Of a stretch of DNA of 64,000 nucleotides, positions 28,543 to 37,599 are shown piece by piece. A program made the position numbers and the translations under genes. Where the stretch lies: assembly GCA_026005055.1 (NCBI GenBank), contig BPKI01000001.1:186001-250000 (forward strand), written 5' to 3'. Within the stretch, counting starts at the first letter, position 1, and every line of letters starts with the position of its first letter. The stretch is from Lysobacterales bacterium (GTDB lineage: Bacteria; Pseudomonadota; Gammaproteobacteria; Xanthomonadales; BPKI01). The notes under the pieces were generated by a model. That model was not told where the DNA came from. It made no database searches and saw only the letters and a program-made list of their open reading frames with translations.

Positions 28543-28587
28543 GCAAAGCCCCGATTCTCGCGCCTGCACGAGCCTTCAACCCGCGGG

Positions 28588-28616
28588 AAAAAAGCAGCCC
28601 CCGCGCGGGGGCTGCT
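28588..28616 (-). terminator. Rho-independent terminator of the Hsp20 gene
   Basis: AAAAAAGCAGCCCCC-GCGC-GGGGGCTGCT: 10-bp perfect stem followed, on the minus strand, by a T6 tract. Confidence 0.92.
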
Positions 28617-28639
28617 CGAGCGAGTGCGGTTGAATCCGC

Positions 28640-29182
28640 TCAACCCGACTGGACCGGGATCCGCTTCCGCTTCTCCTCGCTTTGCCCAGCGCGCTTCGGG
28701 AGGCTGATCGTCAGCACCCCGTTCTTGAAGTTCGCCGAGATCTTCTCGGCATCGGCATCATCCGGAAGATCGAGGATGCGCTGGAACTGTCCGTAACTGC
28801 GCTCGATGCGGTGATAGCGGTCCTTCTTCTCCTCGCGCTCGAGCTTCTTCTCGCCGCGGACGATCAACGCACCGTCCTCGAGCTCGATGCTCACATCGTT
28901 GCTCTCAAGACCCGGCAGCTCGAGCTCGATGCGGTAGCCCTTCTCGTCCTCGGCGATGTCGAGCGCCGGCGCGAAGAAGCCGCGCCCGAACTCGCTCGGA
29001 AAAGCGCTCGGCAGCCCGCCGCGGAAGAACTGATCGAAGACCCGATCCATCTCCCGCTGAAGCTCGCGGATCCCCTGCCAGGGATCGCGGAACACGACCG
29101 GCACCGATGCTCCTTCACGCTCGGCCGAACGCGCGCTTTCGCTTTTGAACCAGTTCCAAGGAGCCAGTTTGCCAAGATCCAT
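28640..29182 (-). CDS. Hsp20/alpha-crystallin small heat-shock protein
   Basis: FFAPALDIAEDEKGYRIELELPGLESNDVSIELEDGALIVRGEKKLEREEKKDRYHRIERSYGQFQRILDLPDDADAEKISANFKNGVLTISLPKR. Confidence 0.96.
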   Translation of the reverse strand: MDLGKLAPWNWFKSESARSAEREGASVPVVFRDPWQGIRELQREMDRVFDQFFRGGLPSAFPSEFGRGFFAPALDIAEDEKGYRIELELPGLESNDVSIELEDGALIVRGEKKLEREEKKDRYHRIERSYGQFQRILDLPDDADAEKISANFKNGVLTISLPKRAGQSEEKRKRIPVQSG

Positions 29183-29332
29183 CGTCGTCACCTCCACGGG
29201 ATCGAACGTCGATGTCGCTCAGTCTCGGGTGATTTGATGAAGGCGATTTGACCGAAATCAAGGCATCACCCGCCCCCCTCCAAGCCCCGTCTTCTCTCCC
29301 GCGGGAGCCGAAGGCGCGGGCGCGAGTGCGGC

Positions 29333-29361
29333 TTGGCGCGAGTGCCCCTGCTTCCTACAAT
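29333..29361 (+). promoter_or_regulatory. Putative sigma70-like promoter of the MFS/isochorismatase operon
   Basis: TTGGCG -17 bp- TACAAT; the -10 overlaps operator site 4. Confidence 0.65.
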
Positions 29362-29372
29362 GTCCGGACATA
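29359..29372. promoter_or_regulatory. Palindromic operator AATGTCCGGACATA (site 4)
   Basis: TGTCCGGACA core ~20 bp upstream of the MFS start codon. Confidence 0.82.
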
Positions 29373-29391
29373 GTTGGGAGGCGGAGGTCGG

Positions 29392-30615
29392 ATGAGGCAG
29401 CGCATCCTGCCCTGGGTAGTGGCTTTCTCGGCCCTGCTCATGCTGATGATCTCGAACGGTCTGGTGGTGACCGGCATCACCGCCTTCGACGAGGCTTTGC
29501 TCAAGGAGTTCGGCTGGTCGCGAGGGGCGCTCAAGTTCCGGGACCTGCTCACGCTGTTGCTGGCCGGCGCTTTCGCGCCCTTCATCGGCATCCTCATCGA
29601 CCGCTTCCGGGTGCGGCCGCTGATGATCGCAGGAAGCCTGTTGCTTGCGCTCGGTTACCTCGCCTACGCAAGCATCCAGCACATCGGCCACGTCTATCTC
29701 ATCCACCTCGTCTTCGGGGTGGTGCTCACCGCCTGCGGGCTCAACATCGCCGTGATCTGGGTGAGCCAATGGTTCGTGCGCCATCGCGGCACCGCGATCG
29801 GCTTGGCGCTGGTCGGGACAAGCCTGGGCGGAATGCTCTTTCCGCCGGTGATCGTCGCCATGACGCAAGCCCTCGGCTGGCGCGCGAGCTTCGCCTGGCT
29901 TGCGCTCTCTCCGCTCTTGATCCTCCTTCTCGGGCTGTTGCTTGGCCGGCCGCCTTCGGCCTTCGGCGTGAAGGCTCTCGGCGCCGACAATCCACCGCCC
30001 CAGGGCGGAAGCGTTCCCGATCCCACCCGCGATTTGAGCTACGGCGAGGCGCTTCGCACCGTGACCTTCTGGGCGCTGGCCTTCACCGCGATGATGACCT
30101 TCTACTCGATGCTCGCAGCCAGCGCCCACCTGTTCTTGCACCTGCGCGGGCTCGGCTTCGAGCCCGCGGTCGCCGCCCAGGGCCTTTCGCTGATGTTCGG
30201 CATGGCCTTGATCGGCAAGTTCCTCTTCGGCCTGCTCGCCGATCACTTGCCGCAAAAGAAAGTCTTCCTCGGCAACATCGCGGTGATGTTCTTCGGTTCG
30301 CTGTTCCTCGCGAGCCTCGATGCCAAGCTCGTGTGGGTGGCGATCATCCTCTTCGGCTTGGGCTGGGGCGGGCTTTATACCCTGCTTCAACTGCAAGCGG
30401 TCAACAGCTTCGGCCTGAGCGCAGCGGGCAAGATCCTCGGCACGATCACGGTGCTCGATGCCGCAGGCGGCGGGCTCGGCATTTTCCTTACCGGTTTCCT
30501 CTATGACCGCTTCGGCAGCTACCAGGTGCCCTTCGCCCTGCTCTCGGTGCTGCTGTTTCTTGCCTTTCTCATCTCCACGCGCATCCGCAAGGAGACCAAA
30601 CCCCTGCCCACTTGA
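29392..30615 (+). CDS. MFS transporter (oxalate/formate- or monocarboxylate-type)
   Basis: 12-TM protein; LTLLLAGAFAPFIGILIDRFRVRPLMIAGSLLLALGYLAYAS, WFVRHRGTAIGLALVGTSLGGMLFPP. Start at MRQRILPW. Confidence 0.9.
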   Translation: MRQRILPWVVAFSALLMLMISNGLVVTGITAFDEALLKEFGWSRGALKFRDLLTLLLAGAFAPFIGILIDRFRVRPLMIAGSLLLALGYLAYASIQHIGHVYLIHLVFGVVLTACGLNIAVIWVSQWFVRHRGTAIGLALVGTSLGGMLFPPVIVAMTQALGWRASFAWLALSPLLILLLGLLLGRPPSAFGVKALGADNPPPQGGSVPDPTRDLSYGEALRTVTFWALAFTAMMTFYSMLAASAHLFLHLRGLGFEPAVAAQGLSLMFGMALIGKFLFGLLADHLPQKKVFLGNIAVMFFGSLFLASLDAKLVWVAIILFGLGWGGLYTLLQLQAVNSFGLSAAGKILGTITVLDAAGGGLGIFLTGFLYDRFGSYQVPFALLSVLLFLAFLISTRIRKETKPLPT

Positions 30616-30626
30616 GCGTTCACGCC

Positions 30627-31322
30627 ATGCCTGAGATGGAAAGAAGCGATCTCACCCCGCGCCAGTGGTGGGAAAAGATCAAAGCCGATCCCGGCCGGGC
30701 CAAGTTCGGCTTCGGCGAGCGCCCGGCGATCATCAACGTGGATCTCCAGCGCGCCTACACCGACATCGAGCATTTCCGCACCGCTTACCGCACGCACCCG
30801 CAGCAGATCGAGTTCATCAACGAGCTTTCGCGGCTGGTACGGGCGCTCGGCGGTCCGGTGGTGTGGACCTACGTGGCGTATTCGCCCTCAGGCGATGACG
30901 CCGGCGTGTGGGGCACGCGCACCGATACCCCCGACTCTCTCCAGAACATCAAGCACGGCTCGGAACGCGCCCAGCTCGACCCGCGCCTCGAGATCGGGCC
31001 TGAGGATGTGATCGTCTGCAAACGCATGCCGAGCGCGTTCTTCGAGACGCATCTTTGGTCCTTGTTTTGCTTCAAACGGGTGGACACGGTCATCGTCACC
31101 GGAGGTTCGACCTCAGGCTGCGTGCGCGCCACGGTGGTCGATTCCCTTTCGCGCAGCTTCCGCACCATCGTCCCCGAGGAGTGCGTGGCCGACAAGCACG
31201 AGATTCCGCACTACGCCAACCTCTGCGACATGATGCTCAAATACGCCGACGTCGAGCCCTTCGCCCATGTCAAGGCGAAGCTCGAAGCGCTCATCGCCCG
31301 GCGAGGAGAGGGCAGGCCGTGA
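30627..31322 (+). CDS. Isochorismatase-like cysteine hydrolase (N-carbamoylsarcosine amidase-like)
   Basis: PAIINVDLQRAYTD, VICKRMPSAFFETHL, VIVTGGSTSGCVRATVVDSLSRSFRTIVPEECVAD: Asp-Lys-Cys triad in place. Confidence 0.92.
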   Translation: MPEMERSDLTPRQWWEKIKADPGRAKFGFGERPAIINVDLQRAYTDIEHFRTAYRTHPQQIEFINELSRLVRALGGPVVWTYVAYSPSGDDAGVWGTRTDTPDSLQNIKHGSERAQLDPRLEIGPEDVIVCKRMPSAFFETHLWSLFCFKRVDTVIVTGGSTSGCVRATVVDSLSRSFRTIVPEECVADKHEIPHYANLCDMMLKYADVEPFAHVKAKLEALIARRGEGRP

Positions 31323-32233
31323 AAGCCGATCCTGGGCTCTATGACTATTGGCCGTGGGAGGGACGACCCCGGATCGTCTGGCCAGGCGGCGCCAGGCTCG
31401 CGCTGTGGGTCGCGCCCAACATCGAGTTCTACGAGCTCGATCCGCCGCCCAATCCGTTCCGCAAAGCCTGGCCCCGGCCGCACCCCGATGTTCTTGGCTA
31501 CGCCACCCGCGATTACGGCAATCGCGTGGGACAGCAGCGCTTGATGCGGGTGCTCGATCGCTACGGCATCCGCGCCTCGGTCTCGCTCTCGACCGCCGTG
31601 CTCATCCACCATCCCGAGATCATCGCGATGGGCAAGGATCGCGGCTGGGAGTTCTTCAGCCATGGCATCTACAACACCCGCTACGTCTACGGGATGAGCG
31701 AGGAGGAGGAGCGCGCGATGCTCGCCGAGTCCATGGCGCTCATCGCCGAGCACACCGGCCAGCATTGCGACGGCTACTTGGCGCCGGCGCTCTCGCACAG
31801 CGAAGTCACCATCGACCTCTTTGCCGAGCTCGGCGGCCTCTACACCTGCGATCTCTTCCACGACGACCAGCCCACGCCGGTCAAGACCCGCTCCGGCGCC
31901 CGCTTCGTGTCCATTCCTTACTCGCTCGAGCTCAACGACACCATCGTCTATGTCGTGCAAAAGGTCGAGCCGAGGCGCTACGCGCGCATGATCAAAGACG
32001 CCTTCGATCGGCTCTACCGCGAAGGGGAGCGAAGCGGGACCGTGCTGTGCATACCCCTTCACCCCTATCAAGTCTCCCACCCGCACCGCTTAGCCGCGCT
32101 CGAGGAGGCGCTCGATTACATCTGCGGTCACGAAGGCGTGTGGAAGGCTACGGGCCGAGAAATCGCAAAGTACTACCTCGAGCACTACTACGACCAGGCA
32201 CTGGCCGCGATCGCAGAGGAGAATGCGGCATGA
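31319..32233 (+). CDS. Polysaccharide deacetylase-fold hydrolase (PuuE/cyclic imide hydrolase-like)
   Basis: GTG start overlapping the previous stop; RLALWVAPNIEFYELDPPPN, RDYGNRVGQQRLMRVLDRYGIRASVSLSTAVLIHHPEIIAMGKDRGWEFFSHGIYNTRYVYGMSEEEERAML. Confidence 0.9.
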   Translation: MKADPGLYDYWPWEGRPRIVWPGGARLALWVAPNIEFYELDPPPNPFRKAWPRPHPDVLGYATRDYGNRVGQQRLMRVLDRYGIRASVSLSTAVLIHHPEIIAMGKDRGWEFFSHGIYNTRYVYGMSEEEERAMLAESMALIAEHTGQHCDGYLAPALSHSEVTIDLFAELGGLYTCDLFHDDQPTPVKTRSGARFVSIPYSLELNDTIVYVVQKVEPRRYARMIKDAFDRLYREGERSGTVLCIPLHPYQVSHPHRLAALEEALDYICGHEGVWKATGREIAKYYLEHYYDQALAAIAEENAA

Positions 32234-33147
32234 GCAAGGAGCCCCAATACCCCAAGCGCCGCTACGGCATGGACCATGATCTTTATCCCTGGTCGATGCT
32301 GGAGACGCGGCCCATTTTTTCATGGCCCGAGGGCAAGCGGATCGCGCTTTGGATCAACGTCGCGATCGAACACTTCCCGCTCGATGCGAAGGGGCGCGGG
32401 TTCAAGCCGCAGGGGGCGATGAGCATGCCCTACCCGGACCTGCGCCACTACACCCTGCGCGATTACGGCAACCGCATCGGTATTTTTCGCATCCTCGAGG
32501 CGCTCTCCCAACGCGGCTTACCGGCGAGCCTCGCGGTGCAAGGCGAGGTGGTCGAGCGCTATCCCGCCCTCGCCAAGCGCCTGGCTGCGACACCCCACGA
32601 GTGGGTGGCGCATGGCTGGAACATGGACAGCATGCACTTCGGCGGTCTGCCCGAAGAGGAGGAACGCGCATTGATCGAGCGCACGCTCATGACCCTGCGC
32701 CGCTTTGCGCCCCATCCCATCACCGGCTGGCTTTCCCCCGCTCGCTCGCAGTCGCACGCCACCCTCCGCCTACTCGGCGAGGCCGGCATCCGCTGGTGCG
32801 CCGACTGGGTCAATGACGAGCAGCCCTACCGCATCGCCGGCTTGATCAATCTGCCGCTTTCGCTCGAACTCGAGGACCGCTTCGTCATCCTCGAAAACCT
32901 CCATGCGGAGAGCGAGTGGGCTGATCAGGTCGAGGATGCCGTGGAGTTCCTCATCCGCGAAAGCCGCGAGCTGCCGCATGCGCGAGTGCTCGGCTTGAGC
33001 CTTCACGCGTGGGTGATCGGTCATGCCCACCGCATCGCCCATCTCGAGCGGGTGCTCGATCACCTCGAGGCGCGAAGCGCCCTGCTTTGGCCCGCCAACC
33101 CCTCTGCGATCATCGCTCATTGGCAGGCGGCGCAGGAGGCCTCATGA
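32230..33147 (+). CDS. Polysaccharide deacetylase-fold hydrolase (tandem paralog)
   Basis: RIALWINVAIEHFPLDAKG, RDYGNRIGIFRILEALSQRGLPASLAVQGEVVERYPALAKRLAATPHEWVAHGWNMDSMHFGGLPEEEERALI. Confidence 0.9.
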   Translation: MSKEPQYPKRRYGMDHDLYPWSMLETRPIFSWPEGKRIALWINVAIEHFPLDAKGRGFKPQGAMSMPYPDLRHYTLRDYGNRIGIFRILEALSQRGLPASLAVQGEVVERYPALAKRLAATPHEWVAHGWNMDSMHFGGLPEEEERALIERTLMTLRRFAPHPITGWLSPARSQSHATLRLLGEAGIRWCADWVNDEQPYRIAGLINLPLSLELEDRFVILENLHAESEWADQVEDAVEFLIRESRELPHARVLGLSLHAWVIGHAHRIAHLERVLDHLEARSALLWPANPSAIIAHWQAAQEAS

Positions 33148-33899
33148 GCGCGATGCTGTTCGCTCTGCTGCTGATCTCGACCGCCGCCGCGGATGGGCTG
33201 ACGGCGCGAGCCCTCGTCGAGCGCGCGCACGAAGCCGCCGGCGGCGAGGTTTGGCGGCGCCCGAAGAGCCTTCGCCTCGAAGGCGTCGCCACCCTCTTCG
33301 ACGCGCGCGCCGAAAAGCCGCCCGTTTACGCCGATCGCTACTTGATGTGGCGGGTGTTTCCCGACTTCAACGACCGCGCTCACGCGGCGAGCGGCAAGGT
33401 GCGGATCGATGCCTTCAGCGGCGAGCGCCTTTTGCTGCGCATCGCCTACGACGGCCGCCATACCTGGAATCAGGATGGCAGGCTGCCTGAGCGCGACGCC
33501 GACCGCGAATGGAGCGAGGCTTTCGGCTTCGGCATCATCCGCTTCGCCCTCGAGGAGGGCTTCAAGCTTCAGCGCCTCGCCGATGACCTCATCGATGGCC
33601 ATCCTTGCGGCGTCGTGCGAGTGACCGATCCGGCCGGCGAAGAAACGCTGTTTTGGATCGATTTGTCCGACTACGCCATCCGCAAAGTCGGCTTTCGCAC
33701 TCCGCGCGGCTGGCACGAGCGCGTCTACAGCGACTTCTTTCGCGTCGAGCCGCCCGGCTGGCAGCAGCCGGGGCGGGTAAGGCTTTATTACGACGGCGTG
33801 CTCGTCAACGACATTCGCTGGCAGCGCGCCTTCGTCGATGAAGCGCTGCCTGAGAGCTTGTTTCAGCCACCGTTTCCCGAAGGGTCCGAGACGCCATGA
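33144..33899 (+). CDS. Secreted protein of unknown function (LolA/outer-membrane lipoprotein-sorting-like fold suspected)
   Basis: Signal peptide MSAMLFALLLISTAAA then DGLTARALVERAHEAAGGEVWRRPKSLRLEGVATLFDARAEKPPVYADRYLMWR; overlaps preceding CDS by 4 nt. Confidence 0.75.
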   Translation: MSAMLFALLLISTAAADGLTARALVERAHEAAGGEVWRRPKSLRLEGVATLFDARAEKPPVYADRYLMWRVFPDFNDRAHAASGKVRIDAFSGERLLLRIAYDGRHTWNQDGRLPERDADREWSEAFGFGIIRFALEEGFKLQRLADDLIDGHPCGVVRVTDPAGEETLFWIDLSDYAIRKVGFRTPRGWHERVYSDFFRVEPPGWQQPGRVRLYYDGVLVNDIRWQRAFVDEALPESLFQPPFPEGSETP

Positions 33900-34444
33900 G
33901 CCGCTCGCGCTTGCTTTCCCTCCTTCTCGCCCTCCTCGTTCCCGCTTCGGCCATGACCGCGCCCGTTCCCGAGGATCAGCAGATTCCGGTCGATTTCCGC
34001 CGCACCACGCTGATCGTGCGCGACATCGAGGCCTCGCTTGCGCTTTACCGGGATGCGCTCGGCATGAAGCTGATCTACGACCAAGAGCTCGCGCCGGATG
34101 AGGAGGGCAAGCCCACGGCCCGCTTGGTGCTGCTGCGCGCGAATGACGATTTCATCGGCTGGCTTGGGCTTTATCGCCGCTATCGCGATCCCGAGGTGCC
34201 GCCGCCGAGCTTCGAGCGGCCCCTTGCCGGCCAGCCCATCCTCGTGTTCAACGCCAAGGATCTCGAAGAGCGCTTCGCCAAGATCCGCGCGGTCCCCGGG
34301 GTCAAGGTGGTCACCGAACCGGAAATCCGGCGCTATCCGCGCGGGGATGGCGGCGAGATCGAGGTGCTTTTCTCAGCGATCTTCGATCCCGATGGCTTCT
34401 TCGTCGAGATCAACGAGCTGCACGGTCCTCCGGCCGGCCGCTGA
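33896..34444 (+). CDS. VOC/glyoxalase-fold protein with signal peptide
   Basis: MSRSRLLSLLLALLVPASAMTAP then RRTTLIVRDIEASLALYRDALGMKLIYDQELAPDEEG...FDPDGFFVEINEL. Confidence 0.87.
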   Translation: MSRSRLLSLLLALLVPASAMTAPVPEDQQIPVDFRRTTLIVRDIEASLALYRDALGMKLIYDQELAPDEEGKPTARLVLLRANDDFIGWLGLYRRYRDPEVPPPSFERPLAGQPILVFNAKDLEERFAKIRAVPGVKVVTEPEIRRYPRGDGGEIEVLFSAIFDPDGFFVEINELHGPPAGR

Positions 34445-34606
34445 GCGCCGCGCGGCTTGATCGCGACGAACCGCTGCGCTCGCCCGCTCGGCCAGGAATC
34501 GCCCCCGGGGAACTCACTCCCGCGCTTTGGTTCCGCGGCGAGTGCGGTTTTCTGCTCGATGGAGGAGCGGGGTCGGAGGCTCGAGGAAGGCCCCACCCTT
34601 CGCCGC

Positions 34607-36199
34607 TCACGGGAGGGAATCGCGGCGCTCGGCCGGCAGGCCTTCGCGCGCATCGACGCCTTTGGTCTCGGGCATCAGCCACAGCCCCATCAACAAACAG
34701 AACGCGGAAAGGATCAGCGCATACCACAAGCCGGCGAAGGGATCGCGCTGCCAGGCCGAGAGCAGAGCGGTGGCGAAGGCGGTGAGCCCCCCGAACCAGC
34801 CGTTGCCGATGGTGTAAGGCAGGCCCAGGGCGGTATAGCGCACGCGCGCCGGAAAAAGCTCGAGCATCCACACCGCCGCCGGGCCGCAGATCAGGGCCAC
34901 CGGCAGCATGAGCAGGAGCAGCCAGACACCCGCCACGAGCAAGCCGCGAAGGGAGGGATGATCCGCGGGCAGGCGCCCGAGCGCCTCTTCGGCGGCAGCG
35001 AGGCTCGCCTCGGGCAAGGCTTGTCCACGCAGCAAGAGGCGGATCTCGCCTTCCGCCTCGGCGAGGCGGTGCCGAAGCCCGGCGCGAAGCAGCGCCTCGC
35101 TCAAGCGCGCGCAATCACCCTCGAGCCGCCCGAGGATGCCGCCGGCGCAGCCCGGGCCGATGAGCGTGAGCTCGGAGGCGAGGTAGCGCTCGTACCAGGC
35201 GGGCGCGACGCCCCTCGCCATGCCCTGGTAGGCGGGAAACAGGATCGCGATGCCGAGCGCGAAGCCGATGAGGATCACCTTGCGCCGGCCGAAGCGATCG
35301 GCGAGCCAACCCGCCATCGGGAAGAGGAGAAGACCGAGGCTCAAGCTCACGCTCAAAAGCGCCGTCGCCGGCAGCGGATCGAGGCCGAGAGTGCTTTGCA
35401 GGAAGATCACCGGGTAGAACTGCCCTGCATGCCACAGAACCCCCTGCGCGATGGTGAGCGAGAGGAAGGCGATGAGCATTCTTCGCCGCCAAAGCGGCAC
35501 GGCGAAAACTTCACGCAACGGGGCTCGCGAGAGCCCGCCCTCGCGGCGGATCGCGGCAAAAACGGGCGATTCCTCGAGCCGTCGGCGGATGTAAAGCGCC
35601 ACCAGCAAGGGCGCGAGCGAAAGCAGGAACGGCAAGCGCCAGCCCCAGGCGCGAAAAGCCTCCTCCCCCACCGCGAGCCGGCAGCCGAGCACCACGAGCA
35701 AGGCCAGCACCAGGCCGACCGTGCCCGTGCCTTGGATCACGGCGGTGAACAGCCCGCGGCGGGTGGCGGGGGCATGCTCGGCGACATAGGTGCTCGCCGC
35801 CCCGAACTCGCCGCCGACCGCAAGCCCCTGTAAAAAGCGAAGCAGGACCAAAAGAAAGGTGGCACCGAGCCCGAGCGTCTCATAGCCAGGCAAAAGGCCA
35901 ATCGCGAAAGTGGCCAGGCCCATCAGGGCAAGGGTCCAGAAGAAAACGCGGTGGCGGCCATGGCGATCGCCGAGATGGCCGAAAAGCGCCGCGCCGAGCG
36001 GCCGCACCACGAAGCCCACCCCGAAAGTGGCGAGGCTCGCCAGCAAAGCCGCCGTGGGATTGCCGGCTGGGAAAAAAGCCTGCGCGAGGAAAACCGCGAG
36101 CGAGCCGTAGAGGAAAAAGTCGAACCACTCGAAGACGGTGCCGGCGCTCGCTGCGATCAAAACCCGGCGCGGCGAGCTCAGGCGCGCGGGAACCACCAC
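34607..36199 (-). CDS. MFS transporter (metabolite:H+ symporter type)
   Basis: GTVFEWFDFFLYGSLAVFLAQAFFPAGNPTAALLASLATFGVGFVVRPLGAALFGHLGDRHGRHRVFFWTLALMG. GTG start near 36199 inferred; overlaps the ALDH 3' end. Confidence 0.9.
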   Translation of the reverse strand: MVVPARLSSPRRVLIAASAGTVFEWFDFFLYGSLAVFLAQAFFPAGNPTAALLASLATFGVGFVVRPLGAALFGHLGDRHGRHRVFFWTLALMGLATFAIGLLPGYETLGLGATFLLVLLRFLQGLAVGGEFGAASTYVAEHAPATRRGLFTAVIQGTGTVGLVLALLVVLGCRLAVGEEAFRAWGWRLPFLLSLAPLLVALYIRRRLEESPVFAAIRREGGLSRAPLREVFAVPLWRRRMLIAFLSLTIAQGVLWHAGQFYPVIFLQSTLGLDPLPATALLSVSLSLGLLLFPMAGWLADRFGRRKVILIGFALGIAILFPAYQGMARGVAPAWYERYLASELTLIGPGCAGGILGRLEGDCARLSEALLRAGLRHRLAEAEGEIRLLLRGQALPEASLAAAEEALGRLPADHPSLRGLLVAGVWLLLLMLPVALICGPAAVWMLELFPARVRYTALGLPYTIGNGWFGGLTAFATALLSAWQRDPFAGLWYALILSAFCLLMGLWLMPETKGVDAREGLPAERRDSLP

Positions 36200-37599
36200 G
36201 GATCCTCCACTCCCGGATTGATCAGCAACGCCTTCTTGCGCAGGAAGCGCATGATCGAGGCCGGCCCCATGCGCGAGCCGCCGAGGCCGGAGCACTTGTA
36301 GCTCGTCTTCTCCGCGCTGTGCACCAGGCTGGTGAGCGAGGCGTCGTTGATCGACACCGCGCCGGCCTGAAGCCGCCCGGCCACCCGCTCGGCGCGCTGC
36401 GGATCGGCGCTGAACACCGCCGCCGAGAGGCCGTATTCCGTCTCGTTGGCCAAGGCCACCGCTTGCTCCTCATCGGCAAAGGGCGTCACCGGCAGGATCG
36501 GCCCGAAGGTCTCCTCGCGCAGGATGCGCATCCCTGGGTGCACATCCACGAGCACCGTCGGCTCGCACCAGAAGCCGCCGTGCCGCTCCACCACCCGCCC
36601 GCCGACCAAGGCGCGGGCGCCGAGGGCATATGCCTCCTCGAGCTGACTGCGGATGATCTCGACCTGTCGCTCGGCGATGATCGGACCGATTTCGCCCACC
36701 GCCGGATCCTCATCGTTCAGGCGCAGCCTGCCGACTTCGGCGCAGAGAGCGGAGAGGAAGGCCGGGTAGGCCTCTTTCTCGACGTACACCCGCTCGATCG
36801 ACATGCAGCTTTGCCCGGCATTGGCAAGCCCCGCCCAGGCGATGGCGCGGGCGGCCCGCGCGAGATCGGCATCGGCGAAGACGAGCGCCGGATCCTTGCC
36901 GCCGAGCTCGAGGAAGCACGGGATGAAACGCCGCATGCAGGCCTCGCCCACCTTGCGGCCGGTGGCGACGCTGCCGGTGAAACACACGAGATCCACCTGC
37001 TCGAGCACAAGCGCCCCCACCCGCCCATCGCCGAGCGCCATGGCGAGCACGGAAGACAGCGCCGGAACCTCGGCGATCGCCTCCTCGAGGACCGCCGTGA
37101 AGCGGCAGGCGACTTCGCTCGGTTTGATCAGCACCGCCGATCCCGCGGCCAGCGCCGGCACGGCATCGATCAGAGCGAGCAAGAGCGGAAAATTCCACGG
37201 GCTGATCACCCCGACCAGCGCGAAAGCTTCGTAGCGCTGCTTGGCTTGGATGAAGGGGATGTTGCTCGCCTTGGCGGGCGGCGGGGCAAGCAGCTTGGGC
37301 GCCTCTTCCGCCCAACGGGAGAGCGTCGCCAGCGTGGCATCGAACTCGAGCGCGGATTCGCGCACCCGGCCGGTGTCGGCGAAGAGCGCGGCAAGCATCG
37401 CTTCCCGCCGCCTTGCCAGAGCCTCGCGCAAAGCGACCAGGGCTTGCGCCCGCTCTTCCGGCGAGCGCGCCGCCCAATCAGGCTGCCCCGCGCGAAGCCT
37501 CGCCGCTTTCTCGGCCAGGCTCGCGGCGTCCTCGCTCAAGCCGAATCGGCTCCGTTCCCCCGTCCAGGGGTGGCGTAAAAGCAAAGGCTCACGGCTCAT
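36178..37599 (-). CDS. NAD(P)-dependent aldehyde dehydrogenase
   Basis: LVGVISPWNFPLLLALIDAVPALAAGSAVLIKPSEVA, FTGSVATGRKVGEACMRRFIPCFLELGGKDPALVFADADL, NAGQSCMSIERVYV, REETFGPILPV. Confidence 0.95.
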   Translation of the reverse strand: MSREPLLLRHPWTGERSRFGLSEDAASLAEKAARLRAGQPDWAARSPEERAQALVALREALARRREAMLAALFADTGRVRESALEFDATLATLSRWAEEAPKLLAPPPAKASNIPFIQAKQRYEAFALVGVISPWNFPLLLALIDAVPALAAGSAVLIKPSEVACRFTAVLEEAIAEVPALSSVLAMALGDGRVGALVLEQVDLVCFTGSVATGRKVGEACMRRFIPCFLELGGKDPALVFADADLARAARAIAWAGLANAGQSCMSIERVYVEKEAYPAFLSALCAEVGRLRLNDEDPAVGEIGPIIAERQVEIIRSQLEEAYALGARALVGGRVVERHGGFWCEPTVLVDVHPGMRILREETFGPILPVTPFADEEQAVALANETEYGLSAAVFSADPQRAERVAGRLQAGAVSINDASLTSLVHSAEKTSYKCSGLGGSRMGPASIMRFLRKKALLINPGVEDPWWFPRA

